The position numbers and the translations under genes are program-made. Below are positions 10,894 to 21,695 of a stretch of DNA of 64,000 bases, in pieces (position 1 is the stretch's first letter; the number at the start of each line of letters is the position of its first letter). Under the pieces are notes generated by a model. The model saw only the letters and a list, made by a program, of their open reading frames with translations. It searched no databases and was not told where the DNA came from. The DNA comes from Leptodontidium sp. MPI-SDFR-AT-0119. Lineage: Eukaryota > Ascomycota > Leotiomycetes > Helotiales > Leptodontidiaceae. The DNA is taken from assembly GCA_020726505.1 (NCBI GenBank), contig JAHLEZ010000011.1, positions 1,550,001 to 1,614,000 on the forward strand, written 5' to 3'.

Positions 10894-12887
10894 TCTGAAG
10901 CAAGTACTTTCTACTCAGATTAAATTTGCTAGAGTAGATTATGAGAGAGCTTTTTGAACTATCCACGAGGGAAGACTCCTTTTAATACACATGAAGATCT
11001 GGATTTGCCCCTCGTCTATCTCTGCACGATAGACGTCATTTCGTAGCATTTCGGAGTTACCAAGGAAGAGGTGGAGGTTTCCAAGACTACTCGGGTATGG
11101 TGGCTCAAAGGCGGTCTTACGGATATAAGTACCTTAAATCGTTCGGTAGGTTTGCAACTTTGGGGGAGTGGCATCGGCTAGTCAACTGGCGTGGGGGGTT
11201 GAAAGTGCGGGGGGCAGTATAAAGTAGTCCTAATACATTTAGTCACACGTCGAACCCGACGATTCGGAAGCCGTGGCTCTGACAATATGAGTGAGAGATA
11301 TAATGGCAAAAGGCACAATTAAAAAGAATGATGCGTTTATATATATTTAATTCTTTGTTTCCTGTAAACAGGCGATGGACTGATGTAAGTATGAGTTGGG
11401 TGGGAGGCGGTAAATGTCAACAAGGAATGTGGAAGAGGAAATTCCAGTGGGTTTCATGCAATTGAATTTCAATGGTTGATTCTAGTCTCTGATGTGTTTT
11501 GGAATGATTAGGAGGAGAGGAAGCAGCAGCAAGCAGTGCAGCATAATGAAATCCAGGTGGAGATTTTGCTGGCTGAGAAAAGACGACTGGCGTCAAGGGA
11601 CTGCTGGTCTCGAACCTAAACGCCGGCCGACAGACAGATAGAAGAGAGTCCTACGCGGGAAGCGGTATCTCATATCATTGGATAATTGGTGTTTCCAGCA
11701 TGCATCTTTGGCTTCAGCTCTTGGCTTTGAAAAGCTCACCACTTGTGAGAGCTGGGTGTATTGATCCATGGACGAAGCCTCAGAAGTACAAAGTCAGATC
11801 CGACTGGACCTGGAAGCGTTGAATACAAATTGATTTTGCAGAGAAATGATAGTAAATAGTTAATACAATGAACATGATGGACTAACTCTCATCCAGTCCC
11901 AGCCTTGGACAGGTCGTGGCGTTGTCCAAGTCCCCACTAGCCAGATACTTTCTCACATGTCCAAATTCGTGGAACTAGGACTTGGACTAAGAGAATATGG
12001 ACCATATGGGCTAGTGAGGAAGCTTCCTAAGCAGGCAAGTTCCTAGAAACTCTACATATCATTACTCTTCACTTTTCAGACAGACAGATCCTACATGCCA
12101 GCTTGAACGGACAGATCGAGAGACTGTGAGAGCTTCTTCTACCTTTACTCAACATGCCCGCTGGGCTTCAACTTTGTGCATGGCTACACTATGCAATGCA
12201 CCGACAACAGACCAATTCTTCGGCCAATTCTAGTTGCTGCTAGCTGGCTCCAGTGTGTAGGTTCCATAGAGCTGGGGAAGTCATGGTGACGTGTCGTGGA
12301 AATATGCTGTTTTGGGAAGTGCCGATTGCGGGGAATGCATGTTGAAACACGAGTAAATAACAACAGAAACGAAGAAGTCTATATGCTTCAAAATGCGCGG
12401 CTGTATAAATATACCAGACACCTAATATACTCTTGACTGCGAACGGTTGTCGTATCCAGATGCAATTGTTTGTTGATTAGCCCCTTCCCCAGGATTGCCG
12501 TTCGCTTGCGGCTTAGCGCGTTCGGAGACTGATCCTCATCCCTGTCGCAGCAAGTACCTTCCAGAGTCCCAAGGCTTTCATCATTCAGCCTCCGTCCAAA
12601 ATTCCCCAAACCTCCATCCCTTCTCCTCCCCCAACCTTGCTCACCGGCGTGCAGGTATATCGCCAACAGACTGCTCATCATCTTCTCTCCCTACACTACA
12701 CTACGCTACGCTACATTGCACGCACAAAAAGACTGTCGCCAACAACTTTTATTGCCGCGGGCGGTATATAACCACCGTCCTCAACGCCACTACTGCATGA
12801 TCTGTCACCCAACATTGCCCATTCCATTGCCCACGCCCGCCCGACAACCCGTCGCATCTCGAACGACAGCCCGCACACTTCCTAGCC
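10894..12887. other. Intergenic, 2 kb, no gene seen
   Basis: No coding region or RNA gene is recognised here. The last 400 bases, C-rich with many short ACTACG/CCCA tracts, look like promoter and 5' UTR of the Barentsz-like gene starting at 12888. Confidence 0.5.
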
Positions 12888-15076
12888 ATGGGTCACCGAC
12901 AGAGGAAGGACTTAGCTGCAAGTCGACGACGGGTTGAGGACGAGGGCGATGACGAGGGAGGTCTCGATGCCGGAGACTTGGACGACGATTCCAGTGAGGG
13001 GTCGATATTAAGTGAGGAGGATGACGCACACGAAGGGGACGAGGTCAGCACAGCTGGAGTAGCTCCTGCTGACTCTCCAGAGTTGCCGAAGGTTAATGGA
13101 AGTGGACAGAAACTGCCCAAAGATGGAAAGGGAAACTCGAGCAACGGCATCACGGAGAGCTCACAGAAGCCGCTTACCAATGGCACCAGTGATATGGATA
13201 TGATGCTAAATGGCCTCAAGATATCTGATCAGAATGGTACTGCGGATGGAGTGCAGTACGAGGATCTTCGGGATGACGAGGAGATCCAGATACCCTCCCC
13301 GGCTGTCGTCAACTCGAATGCTCAGATGGATCGACCACAGGAGCTACCACACGAACGACGACGACGGGAACACGAGGAATACAAGAAGAAGAGGGATGCA
13401 GATCCAGCATTTGTACCAAACAGGGGAGCATTTTTCATGCATGACCACCGTCATTCGGGGCCTGCGGCGAATGGTTTCCGGCCCTTCGGTAGAGGCAGAG
13501 GGAGAGGTCGACCGGGTATTGGAGGTCCATTTGCACCATCCAAGTAAGTCATCCGTCATTCCATGGGCCTCACAGTCAGATACTAATGTCAACAAGCCAA
13601 ATGCAACAACCATACGAACCTACTGATGCACCTTGGACCCATGATATGCACGAAGTCATTAGTGAACCCTCTCCTCGAAATCTTCAGGCACCGAGCTATG
13701 CACATGGACCTCCCAACATTTCCTCACGAGTTCCAATCAGCACCTCGAAGGCCGCACCTCCGAATCGAGCTTTGTCTGTAACAAAACATATTGGCAATGT
13801 TCAGATACGCCTTTATCTATCGACAATGGAGAAACCTCTCGTATTCCCGGGCATTGCGATGAAGCAGTACACTCGTCTGCCAGACCACCGCCCTCCACTT
13901 CGACGAGACAAGCCAGTCCGGATCTCCCTTCCCGACCATCCGCCGCGCTACATATTCCCCGCTGTTGACAGGTCCTTCATATTCATACCTCGTGCTATGA
14001 GGCCAAATCAACAAGGATTTGGTGGACGTGGGAGAGGAAGGTCGGCTATGGGATCCATCGGCGGATACTCAAGACGCACAAGTGTCTTTGGTGGTAGCAT
14101 GTTTGGGAGTGCGTACTCTCCAAGTATTGCAATGAGTCGTCGTTCTTCTTTGGCCCGGGAAGTCAATAGAGATGGTTTGGTCTCGCCAACTGGTTCAACA
14201 GTGTCTCGACAACATATGTCTACGGATCCATCAAGACCAGTCCCTGTTGTCAAGCTACCACCTGCAAGCCAGTCAGCTCAACCTCAGTATCTCCAGACCT
14301 CCAACGATGCACCCCAGAATGATCCCCTCCAAGCATCAGAGTCTATTAACGATCTACCACGACCACAAACCTATCCTCTTCCTCAGAAGCCAACATTCCG
14401 GGAGAATCGACCAAACCCGATCCCGATGCATCAACCTAGACCTCAGAAAGCTGTATCAGTTGCTGATATTGAGTCACCTGCAACATTATCCTTCAACCCT
14501 CCACAACAACACCAACAACCCTTCCACCAGCAGGTTCCAGTCCAAGTTAACGGAAACAACTTCCAGCATGACAACATGCTTCACTCTCGGAACCCATCAT
14601 ATCCCAGCCAGGCTTCCACGGGGACGCCTTTGTCCCAAATCCCAGAACGTGCTATCCACGCTCAACCCTTCCAGCCAAACCCGTATCAACAACAGACGCA
14701 GAACTTCTATTCTCCAGCACCCTACATGCCACCACCTCAAGGCTACTATTATCCGCCAAACTATAATCAATCTGGAGCCGCTCCGCAATTTGTGCAGCCA
14801 CAACCTCAGCAGCAGCAACAGCCTCCCTTCTCCCAACCTAATCAGCAAGCTGATACTTCCAACTTGGTGGCTCAAGAAGTCAATGGCATGGTCTACTACT
14901 ACGATGCTGCACAAATTCCAGCGGTGGCAACGTTCCCTGCCTACCAAGCTCCTCCTTCGTATCCAATGCAGCAAGTTGGCGGAGTAGTCGGAATGGGTGG
15001 CATGATGACCCCCAGCCCTGATGGATTCTACTATCCCCAAGCTCCACAACAAGGCGTCGTCTACTATCCCCAGTAG
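12888..15076 (+). CDS. Barentsz/CASC3 (MLN51)-like eIF4AIII-binding protein
   Basis: Two exons, 12888-13543 and 13597-15076, join across a 53-base intron (GTAAGT...CAACAAG with a TACTAAT branch site) to give about 711 residues. After an acidic N-terminus, residues 160-235 hold the SELOR/Btz signature: basic HERRRREHEEYKKKRDADPAFVPNRG, then GAFFMHDHR, an RG-rich patch, and across the intron the conserved PWTHDMHE. In animals this region wraps around eIF4AIII and RNA in the exon junction complex. The remaining 480 residues are low-complexity, rich in Gln, Pro and Tyr, with a short poly-Gln tract near 15,805-15,825 in genome sense at 14,805-14,825. Fungal Btz-like proteins are expected to act in mRNP assembly and mRNA fate. 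The function is assigned from the motif; the tail is unassigned. Confidence 0.85.
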
Positions 15077-17570
15077 TGGTGTGTTCTGGCTTGCAACAAC
15101 ATTTGTTTTATTCTTTTCTAATGCTTTCAGCGATCTTGTCAGTGTCATGATGGGTTTTCATTGTGCGTTTTTGGAAGCGTTGTTACTCTTTTCTCCAATG
15201 CAGTGTTATTCGTGTGTGTGAAAAGATACGGTTGTTCGGTTTATCATTGAAAGAAAGGTTTCGGACGTCTCTCGGTTTTTCCTCATGGGCAGATGCCTGT
15301 CTGTCATCTTGGGGTGGTATCGTTTAGGAGATGATGATGGGGCAACTGGTCTCGCATACAGCTACACACTTTTCCAGCTGGCTGCATTTTAGTATTTGTT
15401 TAGTTGCATGATGGCCTCCTTCATCATTGATTGTTGTTGTTTAAGAGAGATCCCTCGGGAGGCGTTTTGTCGACCGTATTACCTTGGTAGCAGAGGGCGA
15501 GCGAGTAGAGTACTGATAGTGGTAGTGGTAGTAGTTATATAGGACAATCAGTGGATGACATTGATGTGTTTTGATGCAGTCGGTGATATTGATTCGTTGT
15601 GTTTAACGGTGTAGTGTACTCGGATTATGTTTGACAGCTAAGCTAGCTCATTGCTAATCGAATTAAATCCAACTCTCATCTCAATCATTACGTGGGCTGA
15701 TCACATATCACAAAACGAGAGAGGAGTAAGTAATCTCTTCCGCCGCCGCTGCCCACCGCAAATGCAAATGCAGCCTCCCGATCCTAATCCTAATCCCAAG
15801 CTGTCTCGTCCGTCCGACTCAGATCCGAATACCGGGAGGGAGGCTGCCTCCGTTTCTCTTACGCAAGGCTGTCTTGCCTGGACGTGCCTTGCCTCGTCTT
15901 GTCTGCCTCGGCAGTTTACGAGGTGGAGAGTAGAGAGTAAGCGGTCAGGCAGTGGGTCAGTCTGTGGTGGCGGACTGTTTGCCTCTTGCCTCTTGCTGAT
16001 GGACTTTCCTTTAGGTGTTCTTCGGAGTGATATGAGGGATAGTAGTGACTGGTCACAAGTACCACGGAGCCTGGAGCTTGAAGCTTGAAACGGATCAGCT
16101 CACCTCCAGGTGGTGCCACTGCTGTGCTTTGTAGGGAGTGTTGTTTGATTGGTTGCCTGCTTACTTATGGATGGATGGATGTAGGTATGTAATGTATGGA
16201 CAGGCAGCTAGGTAGGTAGATTACATGTCTGGAGTGGAAACGAAATGTCGTGGAAGCCTACGGTAGGCAGGCAGGCTGCGGGGAAGGGATGAATGGATGA
16301 GTGGTTGAATGGTTTTATGACAGATATCGAATTGATATTACAGTAGAACAGATCTCGAAGAGGGGGTTTGAGATGAGATATATGGCTTGTTAATTGTGGA
16401 TTGCTAGTTTTAAATGTGAAATGTTTTACCATGCTTAGGCAGGGGTAGGCAATGTGGCTTGAGGCCGAGTTCTTGAGCAGCTTTTGTCCTTCGTAGTCGG
16501 TGATAGGAAAGGTAGTCAGTCGGACTTCATTCTATCCGGATGAACTGCAATATTCTGTCTCAGGCGTACCTTTGAGAACACCCACCGTGAACCTTGAAGC
16601 AGCATTCATTCATTGCCTTGGTAGGTAGCTCGGGTGCTTCTTCACTGTACATGTAAATGCCTCGGTGAATGACTTGTAGAATGAATGCATGTGTATCTCA
16701 GGCAAAGACAAAAGGCAAAAGAGAACACTTCTTTCTGATTCACCTTACTAAAAGACGCTGCCTTAATGATCGACTTGACTGGCATGAACTGACAAGTCTC
16801 ATTCACAAAGACTTACCCGTGACTCGATTCCATTCGCCGCCTTGCCTTGCCTCGCCGCCTTGTCTCATTCATCGGCCGTGCCTCACTCAACCTGGAGCTT
16901 TATCAGGCCGGCTGGTGATCACAACTCCGCAACTCCCTCCTCCCTGCACTACAACACCAATACCAACCAACCAACCAACATCGAGCTTCTTCCTACACTT
17001 TCACTTCTACTTCTAAAGTACAAGAGCTTCTTTACCAAGCAACCAACCCACCAACCCACCAACCTCCATCAAAGCCTACTCCTTCATTACCTACTGTCGC
17101 CGCCTTCCAGCTAGTTCTGGAAGTTCGTCCGCCCCCTCAGCTCCGTTGTCGTAATACAGCGCGGCCTGGCCTGGCAATCAATCAATCAATCAAGCGAAGG
17201 CGAAAAGCACGCTAACAGCTTACCTTATCGAACGAGCTCGGGCTCCCTCCCTTACTCCTCCGTCAAGGCAGCACCACCACCACCTCCTCATATCCCCTCA
17301 CTACCTGCACCTCCTCCCCTTCCGACCTCCATCCTTCTCCCTCATCACTCAACTCCAACCTCCCTCGACTTGGAAGATCACCATACATACTGGTATCTTC
17401 TTGCACTGCCTCTGCCTCTTCGATACTTCGAAGACTTCCACAGCTGCGAGCATCAACAGTACGTCCGTCGTCCCCACCTGAGACGCTTGTTGCACGTCAC
17501 CGCTTGCTTGACCTCACCTCCTACCTTAGCTGACACAGTACCTACACTACAGCCTCATAACATCGCAGTC
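15077..17570. other. Intergenic, 2.5 kb, with long leader of NBR1
   Basis: The first part is probably 3' UTR of the Btz-like gene. From about 16,840 the plus strand is strongly pyrimidine-rich with few purine runs, including an (AATC)n tract at 17176-17193, which fits the 5' UTR or promoter of a highly expressed fungal gene. No gene is recognised, although short open frames such as 17370 run into the true NBR1 start. Confidence 0.5.
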
Positions 17571-20352
17571 ATGGCGTCGACTACCCCAACTACCGCCGAT
17601 ACCCTCGTCACCTTGAAGATCAACATCGAGGGCAGCAACCGTCGATTCAAGCTTCCTCTTCGTGATCTCATCCCCAGCACTCTCCCGGATAAGGTGCGTT
17701 ATGGTTTCACAAACAATCCCCAGCCTGGCCTGATGGCTGCCACATCTCCTCACGATGCTTCATTGTTGCACACAGTGAAAGGAAGCCGCTGACATGTTTG
17801 TTTGCTCATAGCTCCGATTCCTTCTCGCAATCCCTCCTTCCTCCGAGGCTGTCTTCGAACGCTACTCCGACAGCGCCGCTGCCTTCATTGTCCTCGACCC
17901 AAACAACACTTCGGTGTATAAGCAACTCTACCGTGCTGCGAAGGCCAAGCTAAAGCTCCGTCTTAAGGTCACCATCAAGGAGAAGGAGCCCGTCACACCC
18001 AAGCCTGCTACAGTTGAGGACGAGGAACCTACCCCAGTCAGCCCGGTTGATGAGGAGCCTGCCCCAGTTGAGCCAACCCCAGAGGCAGCTCCGGCTCCAG
18101 TTGCAGAGTCTACCGTTAGCTATCCCGAGAAGACCGTCTACCCAGGAAGCGTTGCCGAGATCCAGAGAGGATTCGAGGAGCTCTTGATCAACAGCAGCCA
18201 ACGCTCGACCCCCACCTTCACACCATTCGCTCAGCCATCCAGCAGTTCTACCTGCTGCAGCCAGCTGAACAGAGATATCCCCAATATGTTCCACCACAAG
18301 GAGGCCCCCAGAATGAACACCTGCTCGAACAGTGATATCCCGGTCACCCGCGGAACTGCCGCCCGTGACAAGTGGTTTGCTGAGCTTGCTGGTCTGTCTA
18401 CATTGGCCAATGACCGCCCAACAAGCGCCCGTGTACCTGTTGTACCCGCCTCCCCAACTCCAGAGACTATCAGCGTCTTCTCGGTCTACTGCAACAACTG
18501 CCAGGTTACGACCTCCGATGCACACTATCACTGCAGCACTTGTGATGATGGTGACTTCGACCTCTGCCAAGGATGTGTTGATAATGGTGTTACCTGTGGT
18601 GGTGATGATCACTGGATGATCAAACGCTTCGTCAAGAATGGCCAGGTTATCAATAGCACCACTGAGACTATTGCACCAAAGGCCAACCTTTCGGAGACCA
18701 AGGACAAGTCCGTTATCACCGAGGAGCCAATTGCCACCCGTACTTGCAACTGTTGCATTTCCGGTAAGAATTTCCCGTGCGATGACCCAGTTTCATTCAA
18801 TTCTAACTGAATATTACAGAACTTTCCGAGGAGAACTTCGTTACCTGCACTTCGTGCCCTGACTACGACTTGTGCATTACATGCCATGTCAGCTTGGAGC
18901 ATGGCCACCATCCCAAGCATGCTTTCGAGCCAGCTGTTGAGGACACCACTCTTGACTTGGTTGCTCATGCTCTTCTCTCTCCCGGCCGAAACACTGGTCA
19001 CAACGCTATCTGTGATGGTTGTGATAAGGTAAGCACATCCTGAATTTCGTTTGGAGTATTCATGCTAACAAGCTCTAAAGTACATCTACGGTGTTCGCCA
19101 CAAGTGCCTCGACTGCCCAGATTGGGACTTCTGCTCTGCATGCCACCCCAATGCTAGCTTCATCCACCCCGGTCACCGATTCGTCCCCATCTATGAGCCT
19201 CTCAATGACCTTTCGGCCATGTCGAGATCCTTTGCTACTCGAGCCCGTCACCACGGCATCTACTGTGATGGACCTCTCTGCAACTCCAGCAATGGACAAT
19301 CATTCATCAAGGGAGACCGATACAAGTGTGCTGTCTGCCACGACACCGACTTCTGTGCCAGCTGTGAGGCTAGCCCATCTAACAGGCACAACCGAACCCA
19401 CCCTCTCATCAAGTTCAAGACTCCGGTCCGAAATGTCAGTGTTACAACTTTGGGTGATCATGAGGATGGCCAACGTATGCCAGTCATGGGTGATCGCCGT
19501 GGCCGCTCTAGCACATCAAAGTCTACTGAGACCACACCTTCTCGATCAACCAACGCTGCGACTCAAGTCCAAACCGTTGCTGATCTCAAGCCAACTGAGC
19601 CAGTAAAGGTCGAGGAGGCTCCAGTCAAGGTTGAGGAGGTCCCAGAGGTCAAGAAGGAGGAGGCCAAGGAGCTTCCTGCTGCCGTGAAGGAGGAACTTGT
19701 TGCTCATTTCGTCCGTGATGTCATTGCTGATGGTACTATCATGCCACCAAATAGTGTCTTTGAGCAAACCTGGTATCTCCGCAATGGTGGTAACACTGCC
19801 TGGCCCGCTGGATGCACTGTCAAGTTCGTTGGTGGAGATAACATGTGTGCTGTTGATCCCGAGCACCCAGCCAGTGTTCACGAGCTTGTTTCCGCTGCTG
19901 AGAGCACCACTTGCTACACTGAGGTCGCCCCAGGTCAAGAAGCTGGTTTCACTGTCTTGATGAGAACTCCAAACCGTGCTGGTAACTCTATCTCGTACTG
20001 GCGCCTTACTGGCCCAGATGGAGACAAGTTCGGTCACAGACTGTGGTGCGATGTCAACGTTCAGCTCCCTGAGCCAGTTGCCAAGGAAGAGCCGAAGGTT
20101 GAGGCTGAGGGTAGCCAGATGATCTTCCCCAAATTGGAAAAGGAGTCACCAGCTTCCAGCATCCACGAGCCTGCACCAGTTGCGCCCGCTGCACCCGTTG
20201 CTGATGAGCTGGACGATTTTGACGATTTCGTTGATGAGTCCATTGAGGACGATGATTCCGATGATGGTTTCATGACCGACGAGGAGTACGATATTTTGGA
20301 TGCTAGCGATGAAGAGATGATCGCTGAGCAGTCTAAGCTTCTCAAGAAGTAA
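17571..20352 (+). CDS. nbr1: NBR1-type selective autophagy receptor (PB1-like, four ZZ, NBR1 domain)
   Basis: Four exons (17571-17693, 17812-18763, 18820-19028, 19081-20352) join in frame to 851 residues; all splice sites are GT-AG. An N-terminal PB1-like region (about 10-95) is split by intron 1. Four ZZ-type zinc fingers follow at about 266-305, 352-398, 422-468 and 486-538, each with paired CxxC motifs and terminal His residues. The FW/NBR1 domain lies at about 632-745 (VADGTIMPPNSVFEQTWYLR, NGGNTAW, SYWRL). The acidic C-terminus contains EEYDIL near 829-834, a good Atg8-binding LIR preceded by acidic residues. The family delivers cargo such as peroxisomes or hydrolases to autophagosomes or the vacuole. 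A Lys/Glu/Val-rich linker precedes the NBR1 domain. Identity is very likely; the cargo cannot be inferred. Confidence 0.93.
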
Positions 20353-20884
20353 ATTGACTCTTGATTAGCATGAAGGAGTGTACGAGGGAAGGGAGGGTGC
20401 GAAGGCGTAAGATTGACACAACAGCTCTGGATAGCGGATATGGGTGGAGCAAAGGGGTTTTCGGATGATATTTTCGCGCTGGCTTTTCTTTTCTTTTTCA
20501 ACCCTGCTTTCCAGGTCTCTCTCTCGCATGTATGTTACTTCAACGGGGTATGCGCTCTTGCCTTTTTCTTCGGCCGATTGGTCTATTATGATGGATGGAT
20601 GGTGGTATGCACTTTCTTGATTTGCTGGGAATACGGTCTGGTCTGTTCACTCATTCCATCCACCAGTTCCATTTTCCTGCGAGGGAAAAGGGAGCCAAGA
20701 AAGTCATACCATTTCATCATCCGGTGCGCGCACCTACCAAATTCATGCATGGATGCAAAATCAAATCAAACACCAATAAACAAACAAACAAACGAAACGA
20801 TCAGTCAGTCAGTCAGACACAAAATACACACACACTCACATCAACAATCAATAAGTCTTTTTTTCTGAGGCATGGATCGATCTA

Positions 20885-20904
20885 TCTCTCTCTCTCTCTC
20901 TCTC
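20885..20904. repeat. (CT)n microsatellite
   Basis: Ten CT units run uninterrupted in the 3' flank of the NBR1 gene. Confidence 0.9.
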
Positions 20905-21225
20905 TTCTCAACTCTCAACTCGCACATCACCTCTCCTGCTTGCTTGTGGTTGCGTGCTCCTCTTTCTTCCTTTTTCCACTCTGCTTGTGGGTTTGTTTGA
21001 TTTGGCTTGGGTGGTAGTGAGCAGACGAGGCAGATAGGTAGTAATGAATGAAGGATGAATATTCTATGACTTTTGAATTCTTGTTGGTGTGTGATGAGAT
21101 GAGGTGTGAGGTAGAGGTGTGATGTTGACCTGCTTCGCTTTTGGCAAAAAAACTGCTGGGGATGAAGTTCATGCCACGCCATGTGATGTGTGCGGTGTCG
21201 TTTCTTTGGAGTGCTATCAAAATAC

Positions 21226-21278
21226 TTACCTGCCTACCTACCTACCTACCTACCTCCCTCCCTCCCTCCCTCCCTACA
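21226..21278. repeat. (ACCT)n to (CCCT)n compound microsatellite
   Basis: About five ACCT units pass directly into five or six CCCT units, a compound tetranucleotide tract in non-coding sequence. Confidence 0.9.
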
Positions 21279-21665
21279 TACAATCCAATACAATTCGTTA
21301 TTCGGAGATTCTACGACTGTGGCCTTACTTATTTGAGGGAGGCGATGAATGAATCGCCTCGTCGTTTGCGCTTGGCTTGGTCCAAGTCAATTAGAATTCG
21401 GCGTGGCATGCTTGGGAGAAAGTTGGGTTCTGATACTGACTAATGTGTAATGTATTGAAAATTATCTGCCCCCCCCTAGCGATACGGATCAGGATTCTTC
21501 TGGTGTGAGCTGAAGAAAACTTTTAAGAAGATACGGTATGGGGTTCCTGATGCTTATTTGTGAGGGATTTGGGAGATGGGAAAGGAAGATCGAGAGTGCT
21601 GTGTGTAGGGTAGAGGGTAGGTTGAGGGGGTTGTTTTTAGGGTGGGAGTAGGAAGGATGGGAGGA

Positions 21666-21695
21666 GGGGAAGGCAGGGGGGAGGGGGGAGGGGGG
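21666..21695 (+). other. G-quadruplex candidate
   Basis: GGGG, a six-base loop, then three runs of six G separated by single A. The four runs satisfy the usual G-quadruplex pattern on the plus strand with two one-base loops. Position is intergenic, with no nearby gene end. Confidence 0.6.

Noticed and set aside
10894..12887. Possible small gene in the 2 kb gap
   Set aside because: No frame shows domain features or consistent splice sites.
14172..14987. Open frame of 271 codons in the Barentsz-like gene
   Set aside because: Alternative frame of a Gln/Pro/Ser-rich coding region; low-complexity text with no domain.
17370..17570. Longer N-terminus for NBR1 starting at 17370
   Set aside because: The text upstream of 17571 is low-complexity and the PB1-like region starts right after the ATG at 17571.
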